This document shows, piece by piece, positions 22,698 to 33,597 of a stretch of 64,000 nucleotides of DNA. The position numbers were made by a program, and so were the translations under genes. Below the pieces are notes generated by a model. It was not told the DNA's origin. It did no database searches and saw nothing but the letters and a program-made list of their open reading frames with translations. This stretch comes from Novosphingobium sediminis (GTDB lineage Bacteria; Pseudomonadota; Alphaproteobacteria; Sphingomonadales; Sphingomonadaceae), in assembly GCF_007991615.1 (NCBI RefSeq), contig NZ_BJYR01000010.1:94698-158697 (forward strand), read 5' to 3'. Position 1 is the first letter of the stretch, and each line of letters begins with the position of its first letter.

Positions 22698-23615
22698 TCA
22701 GGATACGACCGTCTGCCCCGATGACTGCCCGGTCGGCTGGATCGTCACGGCCAGCGGCGGGCTCATCAGCGCGCGGAATGCAAGACCCAGCCCGATCGCC
22801 ATCATCGGCAGCGTGAGCCACTGTCCCATCGAAAGACCGGTGCGCATTGCGAAGTCGAGCAGTTGCACATCCGGTTCGCGGTAGAATTCTACCGTGAAGC
22901 GCGCCATCGCATAGCCCAGTCCGAAAATGCCGACGAGAAGGCCTGGCCGCCAGCGCGCTCGGGTGCGCCAGAACAGCACGAACAGCACGATGCCGAGGAC
23001 AAGACCTTCCAGCAGCGCTTCGTAAAGCTGGCTGGGATGGCGCGGCAGCGCTCCTGCGCCCGGAAACACCATGACCCACGGCATCTTCGAATCGGTCACC
23101 CGGCCCCACAGTTCGCCGTTCACGAAATTGGCGCAGCGGCCGAAGAACAGGCCCGGCGGCACGCAGACCGCGATGTAGTCGCAGGTCCGCACGAAGTTCA
23201 GCCCGCCGCGCCACGAAACCCATGCTATCGCCACCACGGTGCCGATCAGGCCGCCATGGAAGCTCATGCCGCCTTCCCACAGCCGGATCAGCCGCGCCGG
23301 ATCGGCAAGCAGTTCGGGCGCATAGAAAAACGCATAGCCAAGCCGGCCGCCAAGGATCACGCCAAGCGTCGCATAGAAGAACAGATCGTCCGCATGCCGC
23401 TGCGCGAGCGGTGCGCCCGGCTGGCGAATCATTCGGCCCAACTGGAAGTAGGCCAGCATGATCCCCGCCAGATAGGCGAGGCTGTACCATTTGATCGCAA
23501 AGAACCCGAGGTCGATCGCAATCGGCGAGAGCCCGAGGTTCTCCCAATGCAACGGCTGGTGACCGGCAGCGGCAATGACCGGGGCTGCTGCTGCGGCGGC
23601 CGATAGTGACAGCAA
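22698..23615 (-). CDS. lgt: Prolipoprotein diacylglyceryl transferase
   Basis: A 305-residue inner-membrane enzyme that adds diacylglyceryl to the lipobox cysteine of prolipoproteins. Seven membrane segments are visible. The Lgt signature is [16 protein letters not shown], preceded by [11 protein letters not shown] and followed by [13 protein letters not shown]. Family residues look intact. It is divergent from the acyl-CoA ligase gene across a 200-bp intergenic region in which I see no clear promoter. Confidence 0.97.
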   Translation of the reverse strand: MLSLSAAAAAAPVIAAAGHQPLHWENLGLSPIAIDLGFFAIKWYSLAYLAGIMLAYFQLGRMIRQPGAPLAQRHADDLFFYATLGVILGGRLGYAFFYAPELLADPARLIRLWEGGMSFHGGLIGTVVAIAWVSWRGGLNFVRTCDYIAVCVPPGLFFGRCANFVNGELWGRVTDSKMPWVMVFPGAGALPRHPSQLYEALLEGLVLGIVLFVLFWRTRARWRPGLLVGIFGLGYAMARFTVEFYREPDVQLLDFAMRTGLSMGQWLTLPMMAIGLGLAFRALMSPPLAVTIQPTGQSSGQTVVS

Positions 23616-23816
23616 GGGCCAAGCTCCCTAGAGATTTTGCAACAATGGGGTTTGTAACAGAATGGTTTTGTTTTGTGCCGCGAGCGACGCAGCCTTGCGC
23701 GGCCTTCTGGCACAGGGCAAACCCGGGAGGCAAACCGAATAACAGGTTAAACCCCAACGCCGCAGCTTTTGCAGGAAAGCAGGCGAAATGGGGCGGAGAG
23801 GAGTGATCAAATACCC

Positions 23817-25529
<1,713 letters not shown>

Positions 25530-25548
25530 TGCGATAAGGAAGAGGGGT

Positions 25549-28296
25549 ATGATCACCCCCCGGATTCCCAACCAGCGTGCCATCATCGATCGCCGGGCGC
25601 TTGCCGATGCAATTGCTGATCAAGTCGCGGCGCAGGGCGAAAAGGCCCGGCCCGCGATTGTCGAGTTGCTGCGCGAGGCGCTCGCCAAGGGGCGCGAGGA
25701 ACTCGCCCGCCGCTTGCGCGAGAAGCCCTCGCACGGCACCGAATGCGCGCAGGGGCAGGCCTTCCTGATCGACCAGCTGGTCCGCGTGATCCACGATCAC
25801 GTCGTCGGCCACGTCTACCGCGCCAGCAACCGCTCGACCGGCGAACGCATCGCGCTGATCGCTGTCGGCGGCTACGGGCGCGGCGAGATGGCGCCTCATT
25901 CCGACGTCGACATCGCCTTCCTCACTCCCACCAAGCCCACCTCATGGTGCGAGCAGGTGATCGAGGCGATGCTCTATTTCTTCTGGGATCTCGGACTCAA
26001 GGTCGGCCAGTCCAGCCGCTCGCTCGACGAGATGGTGCGCATGGCGCGCAGCGATCTCACCATCCGCACCGCGCTCCTCGAAGGCCGCTACGTCTGGGGT
26101 GACCGCGCGCTCTATGATGAAAGCGCGCGCCGTTTCTGGGCCGAAGTCGTCACAGGCACCGAACGCCAGTTCGTTGCGGAGAAGCTCGCCGAGCGGAATG
26201 AACGGCACAAGAAGCTGGGCGACAGCCGCTATGTCGTCGAACCCAACGTGAAGGAAGGCAAGGGCGGCCTGCGCGATCTGCACACGCTCTACTGGATTGG
26301 CAAATACATCCACAAGGTTCGCGATCCCAGCGAACTGGTCGAGGTCGGCCTGCTGACGGCAGCCGAATATCGCGCCTTTCGCCGCGCCGAGAGCTTCTTC
26401 TGGTCGGTGCGCTGCCACCTCCACGCCGTGACGGGCCGCGCCGAGGACCGGCTCACCTTCGATCTCCAGCGCGAAGTCGCGCTGCGCATGAACTTCGCCG
26501 ACCGCCCGGGCAAGAGCGCGGTCGAGCGCTTCATGCAGTACTTTTTCCTGCAGGCGACGCAGGTCGGGTCGCTCACGGGCATGTTCCTCGCCCAGCTCGA
26601 TGAGCAGTTCGCCAAGACCCGCATCGGTTTCTTTGCCGCGCTGCGCGGCCGCCGCAAGCGCAAGATCGGCGCGTTCCCGATCCAGGCCGAAAAGCTTGGT
26701 GCCGATGGCGACGATTTCTTCCGGACGGACCCCGTTCGTCTGATCGAGATATTTCTCGTTGCCGATCGCGAAGGGCTTGAAATCCACCCTGAGGCGATGC
26801 GCCTTGCGCGCCGCGATTCTGGCCTGATCGACGCATCGGTCCGCCGCGATCCGCGCGCCAATACAATGTTCATGGAACTGCTCACGAGCCGCAACGATCC
26901 CGAAACGGCGCTGCGCTGGATGAGCGAGGCAGGCATCTTCGGCCGTTTTGTGCCCGATTTCGGCCGCGTCGTCGCGCAGATGCAGTTCGATATGTACCAC
27001 CACTACACGGTGGACGAGCACACCATCCGTGCCATCGGCCTGCTCTCGCGCATCGAAAAGGGCGAAGAGACCGAACACCACCCGATGGCGACCGAGGTCA
27101 TTTCCAAGGTCGCCTCGCGCCGGGTCCTCTATGTCGCAACTCTGCTTCATGACATTGCCAAGGGGCGGCGCGGAGATCACTCGATCCTCGGCGCCGAAAT
27201 CGCGATGAAGCTCTGCCCCCGGCTCGGCATGTCGCCGGCGGAGACTGAACTTGTCGCATGGCTGGTGCGTTGGCATCTCCTGATGAGCGCCACCGCCTTC
27301 AAGCGCGATCTTGCCGACTACAAGACCATCGCCGACTTTGCCGGGCGCGTCCAAAGCCAGGAGCGGCTGCGCCTGCTCCTCATTCTCACCATCGTCGATA
27401 TCCGCGCCGTCGGCCCCGGCATCTGGAACTCGTGGAAGCGCCAGCTGCTCGGCGATCTGTTCACTTCGGCGGAGGAAGTCCTCCGCCTCGGCCACAAGCA
27501 ATATGGCCGCGCCGAACGCATCGCTGCAAAGAAGAAGGCCGTCGCCGCGCTGCTCAAGGAACGCGATGCGCTGATCGGCACCGTCGGCAAGCAGCTTGGC
27601 GATGCCTACTGGATCGCCGAGCCCGAGGACATCATCGCGCTCAATCTCCAGCAGATGGACCTCTCGCTCGACGAGCCGCTCACGGTCGAAGCGCATTGGT
27701 ACCCCGCGCGCGGCGCCACGCTCGTGACCGTGCTTGCCGCGGACCACCCCGGCCTGTTCTACCGCATCGCCGGGGGCATCCACCTTGCGGGCGGCAATAT
27801 CATCGACGCGCGCATCCACACCGCGCGCAACGGTCTCGCGGTCGATAACTTCCTCGTGCAGGATCCGCTCGGCCGTCCGCTCAACGAACCCGCGCAGATC
27901 GCCCGGCTCAAGACCGCGATTGCCGATGCGCTGGCCAACCGGGTCAAGCTTCTTCCCCAACTTGCCGCGCGTCCCTCAGCCCGCCCGCGCGCCGATGCCT
28001 TCGAAGTCGAACCCATCGTCATCTTCGACAACAAGGCGTCCAACCGCTTCACCGTGATCGAGGTCGGCGCACGCGACCGCCCGGCGCTGCTAAGCCAGCT
28101 GGCGCGCGCGTTGTTCGAAGCGCGGCTGGTCGTCCACTCCGCCCACATCGCCACTTATGGCGAGCGCGCGGTCGATACCTTCTACGTCACCGATCTGCTC
28201 GGCGAAAAGATCGAGGCCGATACCCGCATGCGCGCGATCGAAAAGCGCCTGATCGAAGCGGCGGAGGATCGCCGCAGCAAGGCCGCTGCGGCATGA
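25549..28296 (+). CDS. glnD: Bifunctional [protein-PII] uridylyltransferase/uridylyl-removing enzyme
   Basis: A 915-residue nitrogen sensor that uridylylates PII at low glutamine and removes UMP at high glutamine. The nucleotidyltransferase motif GGYGRGEMAPHSDVDIAFL lies near residue 105. The HD domain for removal is at LLHDIAKGRRGDHSI. Two C-terminal ACT domains (ATLVTVLAADHPGLFYRIAG and VIEVGARDRPALLSQLAR) bind glutamine. Length is normal. Its likely substrate, the PII gene, is 23 kb downstream with amtB. Confidence 0.97.
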   Translation: MITPRIPNQRAIIDRRALADAIADQVAAQGEKARPAIVELLREALAKGREELARRLREKPSHGTECAQGQAFLIDQLVRVIHDHVVGHVYRASNRSTGERIALIAVGGYGRGEMAPHSDVDIAFLTPTKPTSWCEQVIEAMLYFFWDLGLKVGQSSRSLDEMVRMARSDLTIRTALLEGRYVWGDRALYDESARRFWAEVVTGTERQFVAEKLAERNERHKKLGDSRYVVEPNVKEGKGGLRDLHTLYWIGKYIHKVRDPSELVEVGLLTAAEYRAFRRAESFFWSVRCHLHAVTGRAEDRLTFDLQREVALRMNFADRPGKSAVERFMQYFFLQATQVGSLTGMFLAQLDEQFAKTRIGFFAALRGRRKRKIGAFPIQAEKLGADGDDFFRTDPVRLIEIFLVADREGLEIHPEAMRLARRDSGLIDASVRRDPRANTMFMELLTSRNDPETALRWMSEAGIFGRFVPDFGRVVAQMQFDMYHHYTVDEHTIRAIGLLSRIEKGEETEHHPMATEVISKVASRRVLYVATLLHDIAKGRRGDHSILGAEIAMKLCPRLGMSPAETELVAWLVRWHLLMSATAFKRDLADYKTIADFAGRVQSQERLRLLLILTIVDIRAVGPGIWNSWKRQLLGDLFTSAEEVLRLGHKQYGRAERIAAKKKAVAALLKERDALIGTVGKQLGDAYWIAEPEDIIALNLQQMDLSLDEPLTVEAHWYPARGATLVTVLAADHPGLFYRIAGGIHLAGGNIIDARIHTARNGLAVDNFLVQDPLGRPLNEPAQIARLKTAIADALANRVKLLPQLAARPSARPRADAFEVEPIVIFDNKASNRFTVIEVGARDRPALLSQLARALFEARLVVHSAHIATYGERAVDTFYVTDLLGEKIEADTRMRAIEKRLIEAAEDRRSKAAAA

Positions 28297-28853
28297 CCGA
28301 GCCGGAGTATCTCGCCGGCCGCATCCTCCTCGCCATGCCGGGCATGGGCGACACACGCTTCGAACGCGCCGTTATCGCGATGTGCGTGCACGATGAACAC
28401 GGCGCGCTCGGCATCGGTGTCGGCAGCGTGCGTGAAGGCGTGACCCTGCACAGCCTGCTTGCCGATGTCGGCATCGATCCCGGAGCGGCGCCCGATGGCC
28501 CGGTGCTCAATGGCGGTCCGGTCGAAACCTCGCGCGGGTTCGTGCTCCACAGCACCGATTGGGGCGGCAGCGGCTCGGTCGAGGTGAGCCCGCTCTGCGC
28601 GCTCTCCGCCTCGATGGACGTGCTGCGGGCGATCGCCGAGGGGCGCGGCCCATCGAAATGGCTCGTCGCACTCGGTTATGCCGGCTGGGGCGCAGGCCAA
28701 CTCGAGGGCGAGATGCGCCAGCACGGCTGGTATGCGGCGCAAGGTCGCAGCGACATCCTGTTCGAAACCTCGGTCGCGGCCCGCTGGGCCGCCACCTGGC
28801 GTGCCGAGGGCATCGACCCATCGCACCTCGTCAGCCAGACCGGACGGGCATAA
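28293..28853 (+). CDS. YqgE/AlgH family protein (UPF0301)
   Basis: A 186-residue YqgE/AlgH protein. Family marks: YLAGRILLAMPGMGDTRFERAVIAMC, the DEHGALGIGVG segment, NGGPVETSRGFVLHS and LGYAGWGAGQLEGEM. The molecular function is unknown; mutants in other bacteria affect varied regulation. It overlaps glnD by ATGA, which suggests coupled translation. An inverted repeat follows the stop. Confidence 0.93.
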   Translation: MTEPEYLAGRILLAMPGMGDTRFERAVIAMCVHDEHGALGIGVGSVREGVTLHSLLADVGIDPGAAPDGPVLNGGPVETSRGFVLHSTDWGGSGSVEVSPLCALSASMDVLRAIAEGRGPSKWLVALGYAGWGAGQLEGEMRQHGWYAAQGRSDILFETSVAARWAATWRAEGIDPSHLVSQTGRA

Positions 28854-28855
28854 TT

Positions 28856-28888
28856 CCTCTCCATTTTTGCGCAGCACAAATGGGGAGG
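28856..28888. terminator. Inverted repeat between convergent yqgE and gltX
   Basis: An 11-bp stem (28856-28866 with 28878-28888, one G-T pair) around an 11-base loop lies between the convergent stops. Runs of T and A inside the stem ends give it a terminator-like look in both directions. Confidence 0.5.
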
Positions 28889-28920
28889 TGGCAGCGCGAA
28901 GCGCTGACGGGGGGGTAATT

Positions 28921-30246
28921 TCACCCCAACCGCCGAACCGCCTCATCCCGCCCGATCAGCGGCAACAGCGCTTTCATATCCGGCCCATGGTCCATGCCCG
29001 TCAGCGCCTGCCGCAGCGGCAGAAACAGCGCTTTGCCCTTGCGCCCTGTCGCATCCTTGAGCGCCCCCGTCAGTGCCCCCCACGGATCGCCAGCCCAATC
29101 AAGCCCGGCCGCCACCACAACCGCCTGATTCAGAAACTCCCGCGTCTCGGCGTCGAACTCCGGCGTTGCAATCGGCCCAGTCACGACCTGCCACCAGTCC
29201 GCCGCCTCGGCCACAGTGCTCAGGTTGGGCCGGATCGCATCCCATGCTGCCTCGCCCATGCCCTCGGGCAGCCGCGCGGCCACATGCGCGAATGGCAGCC
29301 GGTGGATCACCGAAGCATTGACCCGCGCCAGTTCCGCATCATCGAACCGCGCCGGCGCCCGTCCGAAGTGCGCAAGGTCAAAGCTCTCCGCCAGCGCATC
29401 CGCATCGAGCGCGGGGTCGACCGGATCGCTCGTGCCCAGCCGCGCCAGCAGTGCGAGCAGCGCCTCGGGCTCGATCCCCTGCTCGCGCATTTCGGAAACG
29501 CCCAGCGAGCCGAGCCGCTTTGAAAGCTTGCCCTCGGCACCCGTCAGCAGTGCCTCGTGCGCAAATCGCGGGGCCGATACCCCCAGCGCAGTGAACATCT
29601 GCACCTGCGTCGCGGTGTTGGAAACGTGGTCCTCGCCGCGCAGCACGTCGGTCACGCCCATCTGGATATCGTCGATCACCGAAGGCAGCATGTAGAGCCA
29701 CGAGCCGTCCGCACGGCGCACCACCGGGTCCGACATCTGCCGCGCATCGAAGTGCTGCGGCCCGCGAATGCCGTCCACCCATTCAATCGGCGCCTCGTGA
29801 TCGAGCAGGAAGCGCCAGTGCGGTTGCTCCCCCGCTGCCTCCTTGGCCGCATGGTCCGCCTCGGTAAGGTTCAAGGCGGCACGGTCGTAGATCGGTGGCA
29901 GACCGCGCCCCAGCAGCACCTTGCGCTTGAGGTCCAGTTCCTGCGCAGTCTCATAGCAGCGATAGAGCCGCCCCGCAGCGATCAGCGTTTCGAACGCCGC
30001 CTCGTAGATCGCAAAGCGCGCCGACTGCCGCTCCTCGCGCTCCGGGTGCAGCCCCAGCCACGCCAGATCGGCGCGGATCGCCTCGACATGCTCTTCGCGG
30101 CTGCGCGCCACATCGGTATCGTCGATGCGCAGCAGGAAGCGCCCGCCGTTCTTTTTCGCCAGCAGCCAGTTGTGCAGCGCCGTGCGGATATTGCCGACAT
30201 GGAGCGTTCCGGTGGGCGAGGGGGCAAAGCGCGTGGTGACAGTCAT
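28921..30246 (-). CDS. gltX: Glutamate-tRNA ligase
   Basis: A 441-residue class I aminoacyl-tRNA synthetase. The HIGH-type motif is APSPTGTLHVGNIRT at the N-terminus; the KMSKS-type motif is GKLSKRLGSLG (about residue 240). GVTDVLRGEDHVSNTATQ is a further GluRS mark. At 441 residues it belongs to the shorter form; alphaproteobacteria often carry two gltX copies, one acting on tRNA-Gln for the amidotransferase pathway, and I cannot tell which this is. Confidence 0.95.
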   Translation of the reverse strand: MTVTTRFAPSPTGTLHVGNIRTALHNWLLAKKNGGRFLLRIDDTDVARSREEHVEAIRADLAWLGLHPEREERQSARFAIYEAAFETLIAAGRLYRCYETAQELDLKRKVLLGRGLPPIYDRAALNLTEADHAAKEAAGEQPHWRFLLDHEAPIEWVDGIRGPQHFDARQMSDPVVRRADGSWLYMLPSVIDDIQMGVTDVLRGEDHVSNTATQVQMFTALGVSAPRFAHEALLTGAEGKLSKRLGSLGVSEMREQGIEPEALLALLARLGTSDPVDPALDADALAESFDLAHFGRAPARFDDAELARVNASVIHRLPFAHVAARLPEGMGEAAWDAIRPNLSTVAEAADWWQVVTGPIATPEFDAETREFLNQAVVVAAGLDWAGDPWGALTGALKDATGRKGKALFLPLRQALTGMDHGPDMKALLPLIGRDEAVRRLG

Positions 30247-30297
30247 GCTCCCGCCTATAGCGGCCGGAAGTTGGCCGACAAGCTTAGCACACCAGCA

Positions 30298-30717
30298 TCA
30301 GCCCATCAGCATAAGGGCATGGGTCATCGCATCCCACAGCGGCTCATGGCGATCAGCACGGACCAGCCCGGCAATCGCCTCGCCAAACGCGCTGCGGTCG
30401 CGCCCCCGCCCGGCTTCGGTGAGCGTAGCCAGCGTCGCCTCATCCGGCGAAAGCCGCTGGCAGCAGGCGCGCCCGACCACGAACGGCTCCGGCCACGCCC
30501 GCACCATGGCTTGAACGAAATCATGCACCGCGCAGGCTGCCTCGCAATTGCACAGCCGCAGCGCCAGCGCGGGAAGGGGATCGCTGCGGTCCCGCGCGGC
30601 AATCGCGCAAAGCCTCACCGCATGGACAAGATCCTGCGCCGCCGCGCTCTGCGTGTGCAGGACAGGGGGCTGCGCAAGCGCAGTGATGGTATGGGCGAAC
30701 CGGGTCAACGCGGTCAT
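30298..30717 (-). CDS. Small Cys-rich protein, DUF6628-like, behind two iron-box-like dyads
   Basis: A 139-residue protein of unknown function starting MTALTRFAHTITALAQ. Helical, with cysteine clusters in LRLCNCEAACAVHDFV and VGRACCQRLSPDEATL. The CC-x2-LSPDE pattern recalls the DUF6628 family of sphingomonads (low certainty). It stands alone 80 bp after nadE. Two 19-bp dyads sit directly upstream, so iron-responsive transcription is plausible. The Cys groups could bind a metal. Confidence 0.6.
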   Translation of the reverse strand: MTALTRFAHTITALAQPPVLHTQSAAAQDLVHAVRLCAIAARDRSDPLPALALRLCNCEAACAVHDFVQAMVRAWPEPFVVGRACCQRLSPDEATLATLTEAGRGRDRSAFGEAIAGLVRADRHEPLWDAMTHALMLMG

Positions 30718-30732
30718 GGCAGGGCCTATCTT

Positions 30733-30751
30733 GTTGCGAGTGATTCGCAAC
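30733..30751 (-). promoter_or_regulatory. Iron-box-like perfect dyad (proximal)
   Basis: GTTGCGAGTGATTCGCAAC is a perfect 7-5-7 inverted repeat 16 bp upstream of the Cys-rich gene start. It is the best copy of the dyad type in the window and overlaps the region where the leader or promoter should be. Confidence 0.65.
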
Positions 30752-30774
30752 TTAGCAAGCGCCGGCCTCACGTC

Positions 30775-30793
30775 AATGCGAATCGTTCGCAAC
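30775..30793 (-). promoter_or_regulatory. Iron-box-like dyad (distal)
   Basis: AATGCGAATCGTTCGCAAC contains the perfect TGCGAA-TCG-TTCGCA repeat. Its centre is 42 bp (four helical turns) from the proximal dyad, so the two would lie on the same DNA face. It is 5 bp from the nadE stop codon. Confidence 0.6.
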
Positions 30794-30798
30794 AAGCC

Positions 30799-32454
30799 TC
30801 AGGCGGTGCGGAACCCGTGCGTGATCGGATAGCGCCGGTCGCGTCCGAAGTTGCGCATGCCCAGCTTGACCCCCGGTGGGGCCTGCCGCCGCTTGTATTC
30901 CGCCACGTTGAGCAGCCGCTCGATCCGCGCGACGGTGGCATGGTCGAAGCCTTCGGCGACCAGCTGGTCGACGCTCTTCTCGTGCTCCACCAGCCCGAGC
31001 AGGATGCTGTCGAGCACCGCGTAATCGGGCAGCGAGTCCGAATCCTTCTGGTCCGGGCGCAGCTCTGCGCTCGGCGGCTTGGTGATGATCCGCTCCGGCA
31101 TCACCATGCCTTCCGGTCCCAGCCCGATCTTCGGCCGCGCCGCATTGCGCCAGCGCGAGATCGCGAAAACGGTCGTCTTGTAGGCGTCCTTCAGCGGGTT
31201 GTAGCCGCCGTTCATGTCGCCATAGATCGTCGCGTAGCCCACGCTCATCTCGCTCTTGTTCCCGGTCGTCACCAGCATCGGCCCGAACTTGTTGGAAAGC
31301 GCCATCAAGGTCGTGCCGCGGATGCGCGATTGCAGGTTCTCCTCCGTGAGATCGGGAGAGCGCCCCTCAAACGTCGGCGCCAGCATTTCGGCAAAAGCAT
31401 CCACCGCCGGCACGATCGGGATCGTATCGAGCCGCACGCCCAGCATCTTCGCGCAGGCCTCGGCGTCTTCAAGGCTCTCGGCGCTGGTATAGGCGCTCGG
31501 CATCATCACGCACCACACCCGCTCCGGCCCGAGTGCATCGACCGCAATAGCCGCGCAGATCGCCGAATCGATGCCGCCCGAAAGCCCCAGCACCACGCCG
31601 GGGAAGCGGTTGGTGTTCACATAGTCGCGCAGGGCGAGCACCATCGCGCAGTAGATGTCCTCGGGATGCTCGGCGAGTTCGCAGACCACGCCCGGCTGGC
31701 AGCGCCAGCGGCTGCCGGACTTTTCCCACACCGTATCGACGATCGCCTCTTCCCAGTCAGGCAGCTGCGTCCACAGCGCACCTTCGGGGCCGACAACGAA
31801 GCTCGCCCCGTCGAAAACCACTTCGTCCTGCCCGCCAACCCTGTTCACGAACACCAGCGGAATGCCCGTATCGATCGCGCGGCGCTTGGCCACACCTTCG
31901 ATCCGCAGCTCGTCCTTGTCGATCTCGTAGGGGCTGCCGTTGATGCAGATGAAGATCTCCGCACCCTGCTCGGCAAGATGGCGGCAGACCGGCGCATGCC
32001 AGATGTCCTCGCAGATCGGCAGGCCCAGCATCGCCCCGCGGAACGGGACCGGTTCCGGCAGCGGGCCGGGCAGAAAATAGCGCTTCTCGTCGAAGGTGCC
32101 GTAGTTGGGCAGTTCCACCTTGAACCGCACCGCGGCAACCTTGCCCTGATCGAGCAGCGCCACGCCGTTGTGCAGCGCCCCGTCCCGCACGAACACCGAG
32201 CCGACCAGCATCGCCGGCCCGCCATCGGCCGTCGCCGCCGCCAGCGCGTCGAGCGCAATCGCGGCACGTTCGATCAGCGCCGGTTTCTGGATCAGATCTT
32301 CCGGCGGGTAGCCGATCAGCTGCAGCTCTGGATAGACGATGAGGTCGCTGCCTTCCGCCCGCTCGCGCACCGCGAGCATTGCGGCTGCGTTGGCGGCAAG
32401 ATCGCCAACCTTCTGGTTGAGCTGGGCAAGCGTGATGATGAGTGTCTCGGGCAT
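30799..32454 (-). CDS. nadE: Glutamine-dependent NAD+ synthetase
   Basis: A 551-residue enzyme amidating deamido-NAD with glutamine-derived ammonia. The N-terminal nitrilase-type glutaminase has E in VYPELQLIGYPPEDL, K in RFKVELPNYG and C in GLPICEDIWH. The C-terminal synthetase has the P-loop VLGLSGGIDSAICAAIA and TTGNKSEMSVGYATIYGD. Start at 32454 (MPETLIITLAQ) fits the family. It is divergent from prs, whose product PRPP feeds the same pathway upstream. Confidence 0.96.
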   Translation of the reverse strand: MPETLIITLAQLNQKVGDLAANAAAMLAVRERAEGSDLIVYPELQLIGYPPEDLIQKPALIERAAIALDALAAATADGGPAMLVGSVFVRDGALHNGVALLDQGKVAAVRFKVELPNYGTFDEKRYFLPGPLPEPVPFRGAMLGLPICEDIWHAPVCRHLAEQGAEIFICINGSPYEIDKDELRIEGVAKRRAIDTGIPLVFVNRVGGQDEVVFDGASFVVGPEGALWTQLPDWEEAIVDTVWEKSGSRWRCQPGVVCELAEHPEDIYCAMVLALRDYVNTNRFPGVVLGLSGGIDSAICAAIAVDALGPERVWCVMMPSAYTSAESLEDAEACAKMLGVRLDTIPIVPAVDAFAEMLAPTFEGRSPDLTEENLQSRIRGTTLMALSNKFGPMLVTTGNKSEMSVGYATIYGDMNGGYNPLKDAYKTTVFAISRWRNAARPKIGLGPEGMVMPERIITKPPSAELRPDQKDSDSLPDYAVLDSILLGLVEHEKSVDQLVAEGFDHATVARIERLLNVAEYKRRQAPPGVKLGMRNFGRDRRYPITHGFRTA

Positions 32455-32609
32455 GGCGGAGACCCTAGGCGGCATTGGCGGGCGAGTTCAAGGATATCCA
32501 ATGGTGCAGGGGCGGCCTTGGTGCAAAACCATGTGTCTGAACGTTGCAATGCTGTCATCTTGGGCTAAGGCCCCAGCGATCACCAAGACTCGAGGGACTC
32601 GGGAAGCCC

Positions 32610-33545
32610 ATGAAGATCATGTCCGGCAACGGCAACCTGCCGCTGGCCCGCGCCATTGCCGCCTATCTCGAACTGCCGCTGACCGAAGCTTCGGTCCGCC
32701 GCTTTGCCGACGAGGAAGTCTTCGTCGAGATCCACGAGAACGTGCGCGGTGAGGACGTGTTCATCGTCCAGTCGACTGGTTACCCGGCGAACGACAATCT
32801 GATGGAACTGCTGATCTGCACCGATGCGCTGCGCCGCGCTTCGGCCAAGCGGATCACGGCGGTCATCCCCTATTTCGGCTATGCCCGGCAGGACCGCAAA
32901 CCCGGCCCGCGCACGCCGATCTCGGCCAAGCTTGTCGCCAACCTGATCACCACCGCAGGTGCCGATCGCGTGCTCGCGGTCGATCTCCACGCCGGGCAGA
33001 TCCAGGGCTTCTTCGATATCCCGACCGACAACCTCTTCGCCGCGCCGGTCATGGCCGCGGATATCCAGACGCGCTACGGCGGTCAGGATCTCATGGTCGT
33101 CTCGCCCGACGTCGGCGGTGTGGTGCGCGCCCGCGCGCTGGCCAAGCGGCTCGACAACGCCCCTCTCGCCATCGTCGACAAGCGGCGTGACCGCCCGGGC
33201 CAGAGCGAAGTGATGAACATCATCGGCGACGTTTCCGGTCGCATGTGCATCCTGATCGACGATATCATCGATTCGGGCGGCACGCTGTGCAACGCCGCGC
33301 AGGCCCTGCTCGATAGCGGTGCCAAGGGCGTTGCCGCCTATATCAGCCACGGTGTCCTTTCGGGCGGCGCGGTGGCGCGCGTCAACAATTCGGCGCTCAA
33401 GGAACTCGTGATCACCGACACGATCCTGCCGACCGAAGCGACCCAGGCCTCCGACCGCATTCGCGTGCTCACTATCGCGCCGCTCATCGGCGAAGCGATC
33501 CGCCGCATTGCCGACGAAAGCTCGGTCTCCAGCCTGTTCGACTAA
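32610..33545 (+). CDS. prs: Ribose-phosphate pyrophosphokinase (PRPP synthetase)
   Basis: A 311-residue enzyme making PRPP from ribose 5-phosphate and ATP for nucleotide, histidine, tryptophan and NAD synthesis. Marks: [42 protein letters not shown] (catalytic loop), [12 protein letters not shown] and the PRPP motif [18 protein letters not shown]. Start at 32610 ([13 protein letters not shown]) follows a GGGA-type site. Complete. Confidence 0.97.
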   Translation: MKIMSGNGNLPLARAIAAYLELPLTEASVRRFADEEVFVEIHENVRGEDVFIVQSTGYPANDNLMELLICTDALRRASAKRITAVIPYFGYARQDRKPGPRTPISAKLVANLITTAGADRVLAVDLHAGQIQGFFDIPTDNLFAAPVMAADIQTRYGGQDLMVVSPDVGGVVRARALAKRLDNAPLAIVDKRRDRPGQSEVMNIIGDVSGRMCILIDDIIDSGGTLCNAAQALLDSGAKGVAAYISHGVLSGGAVARVNNSALKELVITDTILPTEATQASDRIRVLTIAPLIGEAIRRIADESSVSSLFD

Positions 33546-33557
33546 GTCTTGCGAGGT

Positions 33558-33591
33558 TCCGGCCCTCTCCCTGACGGGGGAGTGGGCCGGA
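33558..33591. terminator. Stem-loop between convergent prs and dehalogenase genes
   Basis: A 14-bp stem with one T-T mismatch (33558-33571 with 33578-33591, 6-base loop) lies between two convergent stops. It has no T tract, but position and stability suggest a shared transcription end or RNA-end protection. Confidence 0.55.
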
Positions 33592-33597
33592 CATGCC

